A model generated the notes under the pieces. It made no database searches and had not been told where the DNA came from. It saw nothing but the letters and a program-made list of their open reading frames with translations. The translations under genes were made by a program, and so were the position numbers. DNA of 53,736 nucleotides from positions 1-53,736 of IMG/VR virus record IMGVR_UViG_3300037485_000603; one strand, given 5' to 3'. How positions within the stretch are numbered: position 1 is the stretch's first letter; each line of letters starts with the position of its first letter. The stretch is from a virus. Positions 13,757 through 20,595 of the stretch are shown piece after piece.

Positions 13757-13859
13757 CTGGCCGTTCGCCTTCTCCATCATCGATGGAGAGGTTGTGAAGA
13801 ACGTCCACCGTTTCAACAAGAAGGCATTCATTGCCGCACAAGAAGAGGCGCTTCTATGA
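13662..13859 (+). CDS. small protein of unknown function
   Basis: A 65-residue protein starting at GTG 13662, behind GGAG and overlapping the stop of the RHH gene by 4 bp. The second half (NWPFAFSIIDGEVVKNVHRF) looks like a folded beta hairpin and helix; the first half is less convincing and a later start near 13720 is possible. It ends in a 4-bp overlap with the next gene. Confidence 0.5.
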   Translation: MKPSDSRTPPFEPGLLIERLELSHQRSRNVDNWPFAFSIIDGEVVKNVHRFNKKAFIAAQEEALL

Positions 13860-14071
13860 ACCCGATGGAAATGAACAAGCCATCGTCCCGGTACGAGCAG
13901 ATTGGCTACATCTGCAGGGGGCTGCTCCTTGTTCCTCACTACATCATGCGGGGATCCTTTGTTGCCCCGGGTCATAGGAACGAGGCTCCCCGCGTCTTCC
14001 ATGAGTTGCAACTGAAGCTCATGGGAGCCAAGCCCGTCAAACTTCAACTGTGGCCTAGGAACTACAAATGA
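13856..14071 (+). CDS. hypothetical protein
   Basis: A 71-residue protein of unknown function, coupled by 4-bp overlaps to both neighbours. It has one moderately hydrophobic segment (about 17-30) that is too polar to be a clear membrane span. Confidence 0.55.
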   Translation: MNPMEMNKPSSRYEQIGYICRGLLLVPHYIMRGSFVAPGHRNEAPRVFHELQLKLMGAKPVKLQLWPRNYK

Positions 14072-14373
14072 ATTACTCCATCGTGGAACTTGAGGTGATC
14101 CGCTGGGCAGAGGCCCGGGGCATCATCCCTAACGCAACCACCAAGTCCCAGCTTCTCAAGGCCATGTCTGAGTTCGGTGAACTCGCAGATGCTGAGGGCA
14201 AAGGAGACATGGAGGCCATCAAAGATGCCGTTGGGGATGTGGTGGTCTGTCTGATCAACTACTGCGCCCTGCACGACATCAACCTTGTTGCGTGCCTGAA
14301 CGGTGCGTTTGAACAGATCAAGCATCGCAAAGGTCGGCTGATGCCCGATGGCACGTTCGTAAAGGAGGTGTGA
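14068..14373 (+). CDS. MazG-like nucleotide pyrophosphohydrolase
   Basis: A 101-residue all-alpha NTP pyrophosphatase. The metal-binding pattern is present: Glu35 and Glu38 in MSEFGELAD, then Asp53 and Asp57 in IKDAVGDVVV, followed by the helix that ends with KHRKGRLMPDGTF. Phage MazG-like enzymes hydrolyse nucleoside triphosphates or (p)ppGpp-like alarmones and can alter host stress signalling or nucleotide pools. It is coupled by 4-bp overlap to its predecessor and shares one base with its successor. Confidence 0.8.
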   Translation: MNYSIVELEVIRWAEARGIIPNATTKSQLLKAMSEFGELADAEGKGDMEAIKDAVGDVVVCLINYCALHDINLVACLNGAFEQIKHRKGRLMPDGTFVKEV

Positions 14374-14528
14374 TGAAGATCAAGATGCTGGCTAAGGCCC
14401 GCCAGCTATGGCGCACGGGCAACACGCGCCTGGACAGATACAACCAACGGGCATGGGTTCGTGCCATCCGTCGCCTGGGCGACAAGTGGCTGCTGGCGAA
14501 GCATGTGCCACGGAAGGAGGAAGCATGA
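14373..14528 (+). CDS. small basic protein
   Basis: A 51-residue Arg/Trp-rich protein starting at ATG 14373 behind AAAGGAGGTG, one of the strongest ribosome binding sites in the window. It overlaps the next gene by 4 bp. Its composition (several Trp, Arg clusters) suggests nucleic-acid or membrane-surface binding. No family is recognised with confidence. Confidence 0.6.
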   Translation: MKIKMLAKARQLWRTGNTRLDRYNQRAWVRAIRRLGDKWLLAKHVPRKEEA

Positions 14529-14794
14529 GCGGCGGGCACTTTGGATACGCGCAGTACAAGATCGATCAGATCGCTGATCAGATCTCTGAGGTCATCCGAA
14601 GGAACGATGAATCTCCGTTCCCCTACCGTCCCGAAGTAGTACAGCGTCTTATCGAAGCTGTAAACGCTTTGGAGGTTGCATTTGTTTACGCACAGCGTGT
14701 GGACTTTCTCATCTGTGGCGATGACAACGAAGAAAACTTTGAGCGCAGGCTCTTGGAAGACCTCGCTGACGTTGATGAGGATCTGAGGAAATGA
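14525..14794 (+). CDS. conserved hypothetical phage protein
   Basis: An 89-residue protein beginning MSGGHFGYAQYKIDQIADQI, a start shared by a small family of phage proteins of unknown function. It is helical and acidic at its end. Two copies of the dispersed motif or a near-copy lie inside (14659-14665 and 14684-14690). It is coupled to both neighbours by 4-bp overlaps. Confidence 0.65.
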   Translation: MSGGHFGYAQYKIDQIADQISEVIRRNDESPFPYRPEVVQRLIEAVNALEVAFVYAQRVDFLICGDDNEENFERRLLEDLADVDEDLRK

Positions 14795-15009
14795 ACCAGA
14801 AGCTCTACGTCATTGACTTCCATTCTCAGGGCAATGTTGTCCCCGAGAAACGGATTGCTGTCTCTGCCCAAACCCCAGACCGGGCACTTGATGCCTTCTG
14901 GTGTTGGATCAGACTGCAGCCTTGGTATTTACACACATGGCAGTTAAACCTTGCCATGACGGAAGTTCTGTGGATCACCCCACCAGACTCCAACATCAAG
15001 CTCTACTAA
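14791..15009 (+). CDS. hypothetical protein
   Basis: A 72-residue protein rich in Trp and Leu with a probable beta-alpha-beta pattern in its first half. No family is recognised. It starts in a 4-bp overlap with the preceding gene. Confidence 0.6.
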   Translation: MNQKLYVIDFHSQGNVVPEKRIAVSAQTPDRALDAFWCWIRLQPWYLHTWQLNLAMTEVLWITPPDSNIKLY

Positions 15010-15021
15010 CAGGGGATCGCC

Positions 15022-15381
15022 ATGAATAAGCCTCCGAGCAACAAAGGCAAAAGCATCAGTCGAGTCAACGCGCTTTCATTTGCGCAGCTAGTGAAGTTCT
15101 TAAATGAGGGTTTGTACTCATGCAAAGAGCTAGCAAGTCTGACAGGATTGCACTATGTCACTGTGCTGGATCACACGAGAGCCATGCACAGGGCTAAAGC
15201 CATTCACATCTGTGAATGGGAAACAGACTCACGCGGCAGGGCAATGATCAAGATCTACAAGATGGGCGAGGGCAAAGATGCCAAACGCCCAAAGCTCAGC
15301 GGGGCACAGAGATCCCTTGCCTACCGCGCTAAACAGAGTCAGCTTGAAACGCTCAGGAGGTTGCATGGACAAGAACCTTGA
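15022..15381 (+). CDS. winged-helix DNA-binding protein
   Basis: A 119-residue protein. A helix-turn-helix (about 33-55, CKELASLTGLHYVTVLDHT) is followed by a two-strand wing (IHICEWETD ... AMIKIYKMGEG) and a basic tail. This is a typical small phage regulator or replication-associated DNA-binding protein. It overlaps the next gene by 17 bp. Confidence 0.7.
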   Translation: MNKPPSNKGKSISRVNALSFAQLVKFLNEGLYSCKELASLTGLHYVTVLDHTRAMHRAKAIHICEWETDSRGRAMIKIYKMGEGKDAKRPKLSGAQRSLAYRAKQSQLETLRRLHGQEP

Positions 15382-15622
15382 TCACTGCGCCCCGTCAATG
15401 ACAGGCGAGCACCACTGGCGCCCGTACCTGTCGGGCGGGTACAAATGCATTTACTGCAGGCAGGAATGGGTGCCCGTCGAACCCTACGTTGATCCCGACG
15501 AGATCGAAGCGTACAGGCTGCAGGAGCCCGAGCCGGAGTCGTGGTGGCCGGAGATTTTGGGCATCGTCGTGGCGATCATCCTGATTGCGGCAGTGTTCGC
15601 GCCTGTGGGGATGGGGAAATGA
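15365..15622 (+). CDS. zinc-binding protein with C-terminal membrane segment
   Basis: An 85-residue protein. His and Cys residues (Cys8, His16, His17, Cys28, Cys31) form a small zinc-binding module. A hydrophobic span at about 63-82 would anchor the C-terminus in the membrane. ATG 15365 follows AGGAGG. The function is unknown. Confidence 0.6.
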   Translation: MDKNLDHCAPSMTGEHHWRPYLSGGYKCIYCRQEWVPVEPYVDPDEIEAYRLQEPEPESWWPEILGIVVAIILIAAVFAPVGMGK

Positions 15623-15708
15623 AGGAAAAGATCCTTTTCCTCGTCGCCACCTGCATCTGGTTTGTCGTTGGCGTGATCATTGGTAGCGCCATAAGGGTGT
15701 TGCCATGA
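15619..15708 (+). CDS. 29-residue membrane peptide
   Basis: A 29-residue peptide that is one hydrophobic span with a short basic start. It is coupled by 4-bp overlaps at both ends (ATG 15619 and TGA 15706-15708), matching the surrounding gene-packing pattern, which supports it being translated. Confidence 0.5.
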   Translation: MKEKILFLVATCIWFVVGVIIGSAIRVLP

Positions 15709-15902
15709 GCGCCGTTAATAAATGGTCCCCTACCGATCCCAGGCACTTTGCCGGCATGTCCACATCAGATTTGCGGCGCGAGCTTGAGCGGGCGGTTGCG
15801 TTCTCGAAGAAGTACCCCCAGTTCCAGCATGGATGGTACAACGAATACATCCAAGAACTGAGGAGGCATATTGCAGAAAGCATCGGGATGAAAAAGAAAT
15901 GA
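15705..15902 (+). CDS. hypothetical helical protein
   Basis: A 65-residue protein ending in Lys-Lys-Lys, with a helical centre (STSDLRRELERAVAFSKKYP). No family is recognised. It is coupled by 4-bp overlaps to both neighbours. Confidence 0.6.
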   Translation: MSAVNKWSPTDPRHFAGMSTSDLRRELERAVAFSKKYPQFQHGWYNEYIQELRRHIAESIGMKKK

Positions 15903-16036
15903 CCATCAACCCCCGAGCCTTCCTCCGCAGGTGCTTTACCTGCAACAAAGACTACCGCGACCACCCTGGCAGCAGTCTGCGGCGAGGGATCTGGAGATGT
16001 TCTGCGTGTACACGCAGCGCAAAGTCTGAAAAGTAA
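15899..16036 (+). CDS. small zinc-ribbon protein
   Basis: A 45-residue basic protein with Cys12, Cys15, Cys34 and Cys37 forming a C-x2-C ... C-x2-C zinc ribbon. It starts in a 4-bp overlap with the previous gene. Such mini ribbons in phages often bind nucleic acid or host RNA polymerase, but the target here is unknown. Confidence 0.55.
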   Translation: MTINPRAFLRRCFTCNKDYRDHPGSSLRRGIWRCSACTRSAKSEK

Positions 16037-16050
16037 AACAAGGAGTGGCG

Positions 16051-16374
16051 ATGAATGCTCAATCAAAAGATCTTCATCCTTTGTTGGATGATGTAAAGTT
16101 TAACGGTGCTGACTACGTTCCAGAGAGAGATAACGCACGACTTACTGGGCAGTTGTTAAGGGTTTGGAATGTAGTCTCTAACGGAGGCTGGCACACCCTA
16201 AAAGAGATCTCTCAAAAAACGGGAGATCCAGAAGCCAGCGTAAGTGCTCAGCTAAGGCATCTCAGAAAAGATAGATTTGGTGGCTACACCGTAGAGCGTA
16301 AACACATCCGATGGGGTTTATACAAATACCGCGTTATTTTGAATAGGACAAAGTCGGCAGAGGAGAACCAATGA
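16051..16374 (+). CDS. winged-helix protein in an AT-rich patch
   Basis: A 107-residue protein with a winged-helix pattern at about 45-85 (GWHTLKEISQKTGDPEASVS, then a basic helix and wing). ATG 16051 follows AAGGAG at 16040-16045. Its codons are clearly more AT-rich at third positions than those of its neighbours, suggesting recent acquisition from a different background. Confidence 0.65.
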   Translation: MNAQSKDLHPLLDDVKFNGADYVPERDNARLTGQLLRVWNVVSNGGWHTLKEISQKTGDPEASVSAQLRHLRKDRFGGYTVERKHIRWGLYKYRVILNRTKSAEENQ

Positions 16375-16718
16375 CTGCCGCAACTACCAAAAAACTTTGG
16401 TCTCAGCAGACTATCGAGGAGCGCGTTCGCACCGCGCTTAGTGCGGAGCGGATGTTTATAGAGCGTATTGATCCAGATGATCAGGCGCTTACCCAGGACA
16501 ACTACAAGAACAACATCGGTCTCTACGTGCTAGTGGACGAACATCGTCAGTTCATCCGGGTTCTGGAGAACATTCTGGAGAAGACGACAGCCGAGCCGGT
16601 GCAGATGCACCCATCCCAGTTTGCCGAACTCATCAAAGGCAAGGAGACCATGATCGGCGTGCCTGTGTATTGGTCCGAGTGGCCTACTAAGGAGAGAAGC
16701 AATGATCACACTACGTGA
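16371..16718 (+). CDS. hypothetical protein
   Basis: A 115-residue protein, helical in its first half, with a TTAEPVQMHPSQ segment that echoes the AEPVQMPAQ segment of the protein at 17324. No family is recognised. It overlaps its predecessor by 4 bp and its successor by 17 bp. Confidence 0.55.
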   Translation: MTAATTKKLWSQQTIEERVRTALSAERMFIERIDPDDQALTQDNYKNNIGLYVLVDEHRQFIRVLENILEKTTAEPVQMHPSQFAELIKGKETMIGVPVYWSEWPTKERSNDHTT

Positions 16719-17106
16719 AGCCGCTCAGCAGGCGCTGGAGGCGTTGAAGAACAACGCTGGCGAGATGAGAGTCGAGGGCGCAATCAGCATCCTTGAAACC
16801 GCCCTGGCGCAGCAGGCCGAGCCAGAGGGAGGGGGCAATTTGCCACCCCCCTTGCAGGTTCCCAATGACGTCGCTGCAATCCTGACCACAACAGACATCG
16901 CATGGCTGGAGACGCGCCGCCTGACGAAACTTTGGCAAGAACTCGGGCAGATGCGCTGGGCAGGAGTAGATGAAGGTTGGGACCGCGCAATCGATGCAGT
17001 GCGTAGCCGTTTAAACGACGAGTGCCTAGCGGTGCTGTACTGGAAATTAACGGCTGACAAAAGCCAAGCGACAGCGGTCGAGCTGTTGCAAAAAATGCAA
17101 GGATGA
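16702..17106 (+). CDS. QALEAL-module protein, paralogue 1
   Basis: A 134-residue protein beginning MITLREAAQQALEAL and reaching LETALAQQ about 20 residues later. The same helical module starts the proteins at 17324 and 17932. A second half with conserved-looking Trp residues follows. The module occurs in many uncharacterised phage proteins. It could mediate assembly between paralogues; no enzyme motif is seen. Confidence 0.6.
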   Translation: MITLREAAQQALEALKNNAGEMRVEGAISILETALAQQAEPEGGGNLPPPLQVPNDVAAILTTTDIAWLETRRLTKLWQELGQMRWAGVDEGWDRAIDAVRSRLNDECLAVLYWKLTADKSQATAVELLQKMQG

Positions 17107-17327
17107 ATATGACAAAGCCAAAGACGCACCATGATTTCAACCCTGTTGGATTTGGTCTTGCCCCAATGAAGCGCGAGGGTGATGTGCAAGATCCTGATGC
17201 GCTGACATGGGAGTGCGGCGATCCCACAATGTGCGATCACTGTCGAGACTTTTACGAAAACTGGAAACGGCGTTATACGGAGCAGGAGGCGAAGGCTGCT
17301 TTTGACCGCGCAAGGAGTAACACATGA
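17103..17327 (+). CDS. hypothetical protein
   Basis: A 74-residue protein with Cys/His residues in a WECGDPTMCDHCRDFYENW segment that could bind a metal. It is coupled by 4-bp overlaps to the paralogous proteins on each side. Function is unknown. Confidence 0.55.
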   Translation: MNMTKPKTHHDFNPVGFGLAPMKREGDVQDPDALTWECGDPTMCDHCRDFYENWKRRYTEQEAKAAFDRARSNT

Positions 17328-17935
17328 CCACCCTACGCGAAGCCGCCCAGCAGGCGCTGGATGTGATGTCAGACATCTCCAGTTTTGAGAGATGGAGTGA
17401 GGCGCGAGACGCCCTGCGCGCCGCGCTAGCGCAGCAGGATGATCCGGTGGCTGTCGCAGAGCGCGAACGCATCGCTGCGCAGTGGGACGGCTGCGTCACC
17501 CATCAACTGGACACATTCGGCCCAGTGGACATCGGCGCGAGCATTCGGGCTGGCGAACTGGTGGAGCCAGCGCAGCAGGTCGAGCCGTTAATCAACCAAT
17601 GCGGTGAAACCTGCGAGCGAGCCAAGCTGTGCGCTGTGTGCGCGAGCAAGCTGGCCGAGCCGGTGCAGATGCCGGCGCAGGAGCCCTACTGCCACGTCTA
17701 CGAGTACGACAGCGTGTTCGGCTTGCACCGCGAGCTCTACCCGCGCGAGTACAACGGCAGAAAGCCTGACCGCGCGGTGCCTCTCTACACCACCCCGCCC
17801 CAGCGCCTGCCGCTGACGGAGGAGGAGATTGACGAATGCTTTGAGTCAGTGATGTTCAACCCAGACATCGAACCGACTCGGGAGCTTATTGCCCGCGCCA
17901 TCGAGGCCGCGCATGGCATCAAGGAGGGAACATGA
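17324..17935 (+). CDS. QALEAL-module protein, paralogue 2
   Basis: A 203-residue protein. An N-terminal module (LREAAQQALDVM ... ALRAALAQQ) resembles those of the neighbouring paralogues. The centre has several cysteines. The C-terminal part contains a PDRAVPLYTTPPQR element and PLTEEEIDE, which are widely seen in phage hypothetical proteins. The patchwork suggests modular recombination. No activity can be assigned. Confidence 0.6.
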   Translation: MTTLREAAQQALDVMSDISSFERWSEARDALRAALAQQDDPVAVAERERIAAQWDGCVTHQLDTFGPVDIGASIRAGELVEPAQQVEPLINQCGETCERAKLCAVCASKLAEPVQMPAQEPYCHVYEYDSVFGLHRELYPREYNGRKPDRAVPLYTTPPQRLPLTEEEIDECFESVMFNPDIEPTRELIARAIEAAHGIKEGT

Positions 17936-18594
17936 ATGACCTACGAACCGCCGCCCAGCAGGCGCTTGCGTTCACTATGCGCGATTTTGCAACCATGCGT
18001 GATTTTGAGGCAGCAAGAGCGGTGCTACATGACGACCTCCGCGCTGCGTTGAAACAAGAAGAGGAAGCCTCTGCATGGTTATCTGAACGCAAAGAACACT
18101 GGCGCAAAGAGCGCGAAAAAATGCAAGCAACAAAAGACCAAGACCCTGAACTGTCCGCTGCCCTCGGTTGGCCTGGAGGTACCAGCGATCCGGTGCTAGA
18201 TCGCACGCGGCTGCTACAGATGGTGGCAGCGCTGCGCGTGGCTTCCAAGCAGGCGCTGGAGGCGTTGGAGTCCGGGTTGCTGATACCGCACAGTGCCGAA
18301 GTGTTCACAGCCCTCCGCGCCGCGCTGGCGCAGCAGGATGAGCGCGATTGGTCTCTGTTGGAAGCAACGCAGGAGTCTCTGCGCGAGCACATGACTGAGA
18401 TTCATCGACTCCGCGCCGCCACACCCCAGCTACTGGCCCAGCGCGACGCGCTGCTGGAGGTGTTGAAAAGCACTGGGCTGTTTTTGCACCACTGCTGGTG
18501 CGATGTGCAGATGGACGACTACTCGTTTGAGAAGTTGAATCGGCAGATGGAGATTGTGGACGCCGCCTTGATGGCGGCGGAGGAAACGAAATGA
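17932..18594 (+). CDS. QALEAL-module protein, paralogue 3 with two modules
   Basis: A 220-residue, largely helical protein with two copies of the module. One is at the N-terminus (LRTAAQQALAF ... LRAALKQEEE) and one near residues 103-142 (LRVASKQALEALES ... LRAALAQQDE). A coiled-coil segment follows. It closes a run of related genes probably formed by duplication. Confidence 0.6.
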   Translation: MNDLRTAAQQALAFTMRDFATMRDFEAARAVLHDDLRAALKQEEEASAWLSERKEHWRKEREKMQATKDQDPELSAALGWPGGTSDPVLDRTRLLQMVAALRVASKQALEALESGLLIPHSAEVFTALRAALAQQDERDWSLLEATQESLREHMTEIHRLRAATPQLLAQRDALLEVLKSTGLFLHHCWCDVQMDDYSFEKLNRQMEIVDAALMAAEETK

Positions 18595-18761
18595 CCCCGA
18601 CACCAACAAACAAGCTGCGCTTTGTGGAGCGCAAGGACTTTACCGACGACCCTGCAAACCCGGTAGTCCGGCGCATCCTCCAGCAGTGGTGGGAGCCCGC
18701 ATTTTTTACCGAGCCGGGCGAATGGCGCGATGTTCCTGTGGAGATGGAGGAGGGGAAATGA
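18591..18761 (+). CDS. small conserved hypothetical phage protein
   Basis: A 56-residue protein with the recognisable pattern LRFVERKDF ... RRILQQWWE ... GEWRDVPV, seen in small phage proteins of unknown function. It is coupled by 4-bp overlaps on both sides. Confidence 0.6.
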   Translation: MTPTPTNKLRFVERKDFTDDPANPVVRRILQQWWEPAFFTEPGEWRDVPVEMEEGK

Positions 18762-18979
18762 CCCGCGAAGCCATCATTCGCATGGCGCGGGAGGCTTGCG
18801 AAACAACAAGCTGGAAACCCGGGCTTGGCAACGAGCACGTTGTTGAATTCATGGCACGCTTCGCAGCCCTTATCGCCGCTGTCGAGCGTGAGGCAATAGC
18901 GCGGATATTCGACGGCCCCGTATGGAGCTACGACTACCGCGAGATTGCGGCCGCCATCCGCGCAAGGGGGAACGCATGA
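18758..18979 (+). CDS. hypothetical protein
   Basis: A 73-residue helical protein beginning MTREAIIRMAREA. No family is recognised. It is coupled by 4-bp overlaps to both neighbours. Confidence 0.55.
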   Translation: MTREAIIRMAREACETTSWKPGLGNEHVVEFMARFAALIAAVEREAIARIFDGPVWSYDYREIAAAIRARGNA

Positions 18980-19071
18980 CCACCATTCATTTCTACTGCC
19001 CGCTGCGTCGGGCATATGTATCAATGCAAGTGCCGACAGAGACGGCTTTCAAACTGGCGGGGTTGGTATGA
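18976..19071 (+). CDS. 31-residue peptide of unknown function
   Basis: A short frame bounded by 4-bp overlaps at both ends (ATG 18976, TGA 19069-19071). Its position in the chain of coupled genes is the only support; composition is unremarkable. It may act mainly as a translational coupler. Confidence 0.4.
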   Translation: MTTIHFYCPLRRAYVSMQVPTETAFKLAGLV

Positions 19072-19388
19072 CCGACAAAGAAATGCTGGAGCTTGCCGCG
19101 AAAGCGGCGGGGCTCGACGCACAATGGGATTGCCCAGAGCGCGGGATGATGATGTTGACGCCGAACGGCGTAGACACAATGACATGGAACCCGCTGACCA
19201 ACGACGGGGATGCGTTGCGGCTTGCGGTGAAGTGCCGTCTCGAAATAGGTTTTCCCGCGCCCCGTAAGGTCTGGTCGTTTGGGCGGAAAAGCGATGTTTG
19301 TTCTGAGGAGTACAGGTCAGACCCCCTCGCCGCCACCCGCCGCGCCATCGTCAGGGCTGCGGCAGAGATCGGAAAGGCTATGGTATGA
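19068..19388 (+). CDS. conserved hypothetical phage protein
   Basis: A 106-residue protein. WNPLTNDGDALRLAVKCRLE near the centre is a motif found in many phage proteins of unknown function, with a helical C-terminus ending AATRRAIVRAAAEIG. ATG 19068 overlaps the previous stop. No enzymatic residue set is evident. Confidence 0.65.
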   Translation: MTDKEMLELAAKAAGLDAQWDCPERGMMMLTPNGVDTMTWNPLTNDGDALRLAVKCRLEIGFPAPRKVWSFGRKSDVCSEEYRSDPLAATRRAIVRAAAEIGKAMV

Positions 19389-19531
19389 CCCGAGAACACT
19401 ACCTCAACATCCTGATCCTGCTCAGCAATCTGGAGTCGCTTATCCTGGCGCACAAGGCGCCGATTCCGGTTCCTCTGTCTGCGGACATTGACTACGTTAC
19501 GAAAGAGCTTCGTAAGGAGATCCTGAAATGA
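19385..19531 (+). CDS. small hypothetical protein
   Basis: A 48-residue amphipathic helical protein, coupled by 4-bp overlaps to both neighbours. No family is recognised. Confidence 0.5.
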   Translation: MTREHYLNILILLSNLESLILAHKAPIPVPLSADIDYVTKELRKEILK

Positions 19532-19701
19532 AACAGCGAGCCCGCATCCGCAGGGTTAAGGAGAACACCTACAAATACTACATTTACATGTGGACGCTCA
19601 AGCGTAGGTGGCGATCCATAAAGGAAGAGATGCGCAAGCTCAGCGATGAGATGCGCAAGGTATACGAGATCAGCAGGGAGGAACATGCATCTACCCAATG
19701 A
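19528..19701 (+). CDS. small basic coiled-coil protein
   Basis: A 57-residue protein that is strongly basic and Tyr-rich, with a probable helix from about 25 to 50 containing repeated EEMRK segments. It overlaps the next gene by 17 bp. Nucleic-acid binding is possible by charge alone. Confidence 0.5.
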   Translation: MKQRARIRRVKENTYKYYIYMWTLKRRWRSIKEEMRKLSDEMRKVYEISREEHASTQ

Positions 19702-19897
19702 TTACGCTCGCTGTGCGGGCACGCACCGGGCAGAATGCCAAGACTGTCTGCGCAGGACGTCACCGTCAAACTCAGAGCGCCAAGTCTGGATAGGCGTCTG
19801 GGTACTCCCAGAACCGTGTAAGTCAAGGATTGCCGATGAAGTGCCCAAGGTGTCAAAAAGAAGGAAAGAGCCCCGTTCTGGAAAGCCGACCAACTGA
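19685..19897 (+). CDS. cysteine-containing hypothetical phage protein
   Basis: A 70-residue protein starting MHLPNDYARCAGTHRAECQD and continuing CLRRTSP. This N-terminal pattern belongs to a family of small phage proteins, probably zinc binding. ATG 19685 follows GGGAGG. The last 20 residues overlap the next gene in another frame and may be a non-conserved tail. Confidence 0.6.
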   Translation: MHLPNDYARCAGTHRAECQDCLRRTSPSNSERQVWIGVWVLPEPCKSRIADEVPKVSKRRKEPRSGKPTN

Positions 19898-20066
19898 CGG
19901 TCAGATCTGGCGCAGGCGGATGTGCGGTCTGTGTTTCAACACATATGTCTCTTGTGAGATCGCTGAACCCGGCATGACCATGCCTACCAAGACGCAATCA
20001 CGGCACCGACTCAAAGATCGCACCACCAAGCCCGAGCAACGCAACGTAAGATGGAACAACATATGA
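19836..20066 (+). CDS. NrdR-type zinc-ribbon protein
   Basis: A 76-residue protein. Cys3, Cys6, Cys30 and Cys33 with the intervening VLESRPTDGQIWRRRMC reproduce the N-terminal zinc ribbon of NrdR, the repressor of ribonucleotide reductase genes. The ATP-cone domain of NrdR is absent and a basic tail replaces it. It could bind NrdR boxes or simply be a DNA-binding ribbon. ATG 19836 is chosen over a TTG six bases earlier. Confidence 0.65.
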   Translation: MKCPRCQKEGKSPVLESRPTDGQIWRRRMCGLCFNTYVSCEIAEPGMTMPTKTQSRHRLKDRTTKPEQRNVRWNNI

Positions 20067-20338
20067 GCGCGAACAACACTGGCCCCGGCCACTACAAGGA
20101 CAAGGCTATTCAGCCTTGGGACTTCATCGTCTCCAACAACCTCAGCTATCTGGAGGGGAATGTCGTCAAGTACATCTCCCGCTGGCGGGAGAAGGGAGGA
20201 GTTGACGACCTCCGTAAAGCGAAGCACTACATTGAAAAGCTCATCGAGGTAGAGACTGGCGAGCAACCGCCGACCACGGTCAACGATGCAGCAATCCGAG
20301 CCCAGCGGGCTACCTGGGATGCCAGGACCAAGGGATGA
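20063..20338 (+). CDS. DUF3310 family protein
   Basis: A 91-residue protein. HYKDKAIQPWDFIVSNNL, GNVVKYISRWREKGG and DLRKAKHYIEKLIE are the defining segments of DUF3310, a widespread phage family sometimes annotated as nucleotide-kinase-like and fused or adjacent to MazG-type proteins. Biochemical role is not established. ATG 20063 overlaps the previous stop. Confidence 0.8.
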   Translation: MSANNTGPGHYKDKAIQPWDFIVSNNLSYLEGNVVKYISRWREKGGVDDLRKAKHYIEKLIEVETGEQPPTTVNDAAIRAQRATWDARTKG

Positions 20339-20595
20339 ACAACAAGCTGAACGCCGCAGAGAGGGAACATCTCCGCAGGGTCAAGGAGCTACCCTGCGGG
20401 GTCTGCGGCGCGGCGGGCCCTTCTGATGCTCACCACATCAAACAAGGGCTTCAGTACCTCTGCATCCCTCTTTGCCGGGACTGCCATCAAGGTGGTTTCA
20501 ACGGCATCCACGGACAGGCCAGGATCTGGTCTGTCCTAAAGAAGGATGAGATGACCGTTTTAAACGACATCATTGCGCGGCTATCATCTTCTTGA
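20335..20595 (+). CDS. Ref-like HNH nuclease family protein
   Basis: An 86-residue protein. Cys21, Cys24, His33-His34, Cys47, Cys50-His51 and His59 match the compact Ref/DUF968-like HNH group, in which the P1 Ref protein is a RecA-dependent nuclease that raises recombination. It ends the rightward early cluster and its last 26 bp overlap the 3 prime end of the convergent giant gene. A role in recombination fits the upstream annealing and resolvase genes. Confidence 0.75.
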   Translation: MNNKLNAAEREHLRRVKELPCGVCGAAGPSDAHHIKQGLQYLCIPLCRDCHQGGFNGIHGQARIWSVLKKDEMTVLNDIIARLSSS

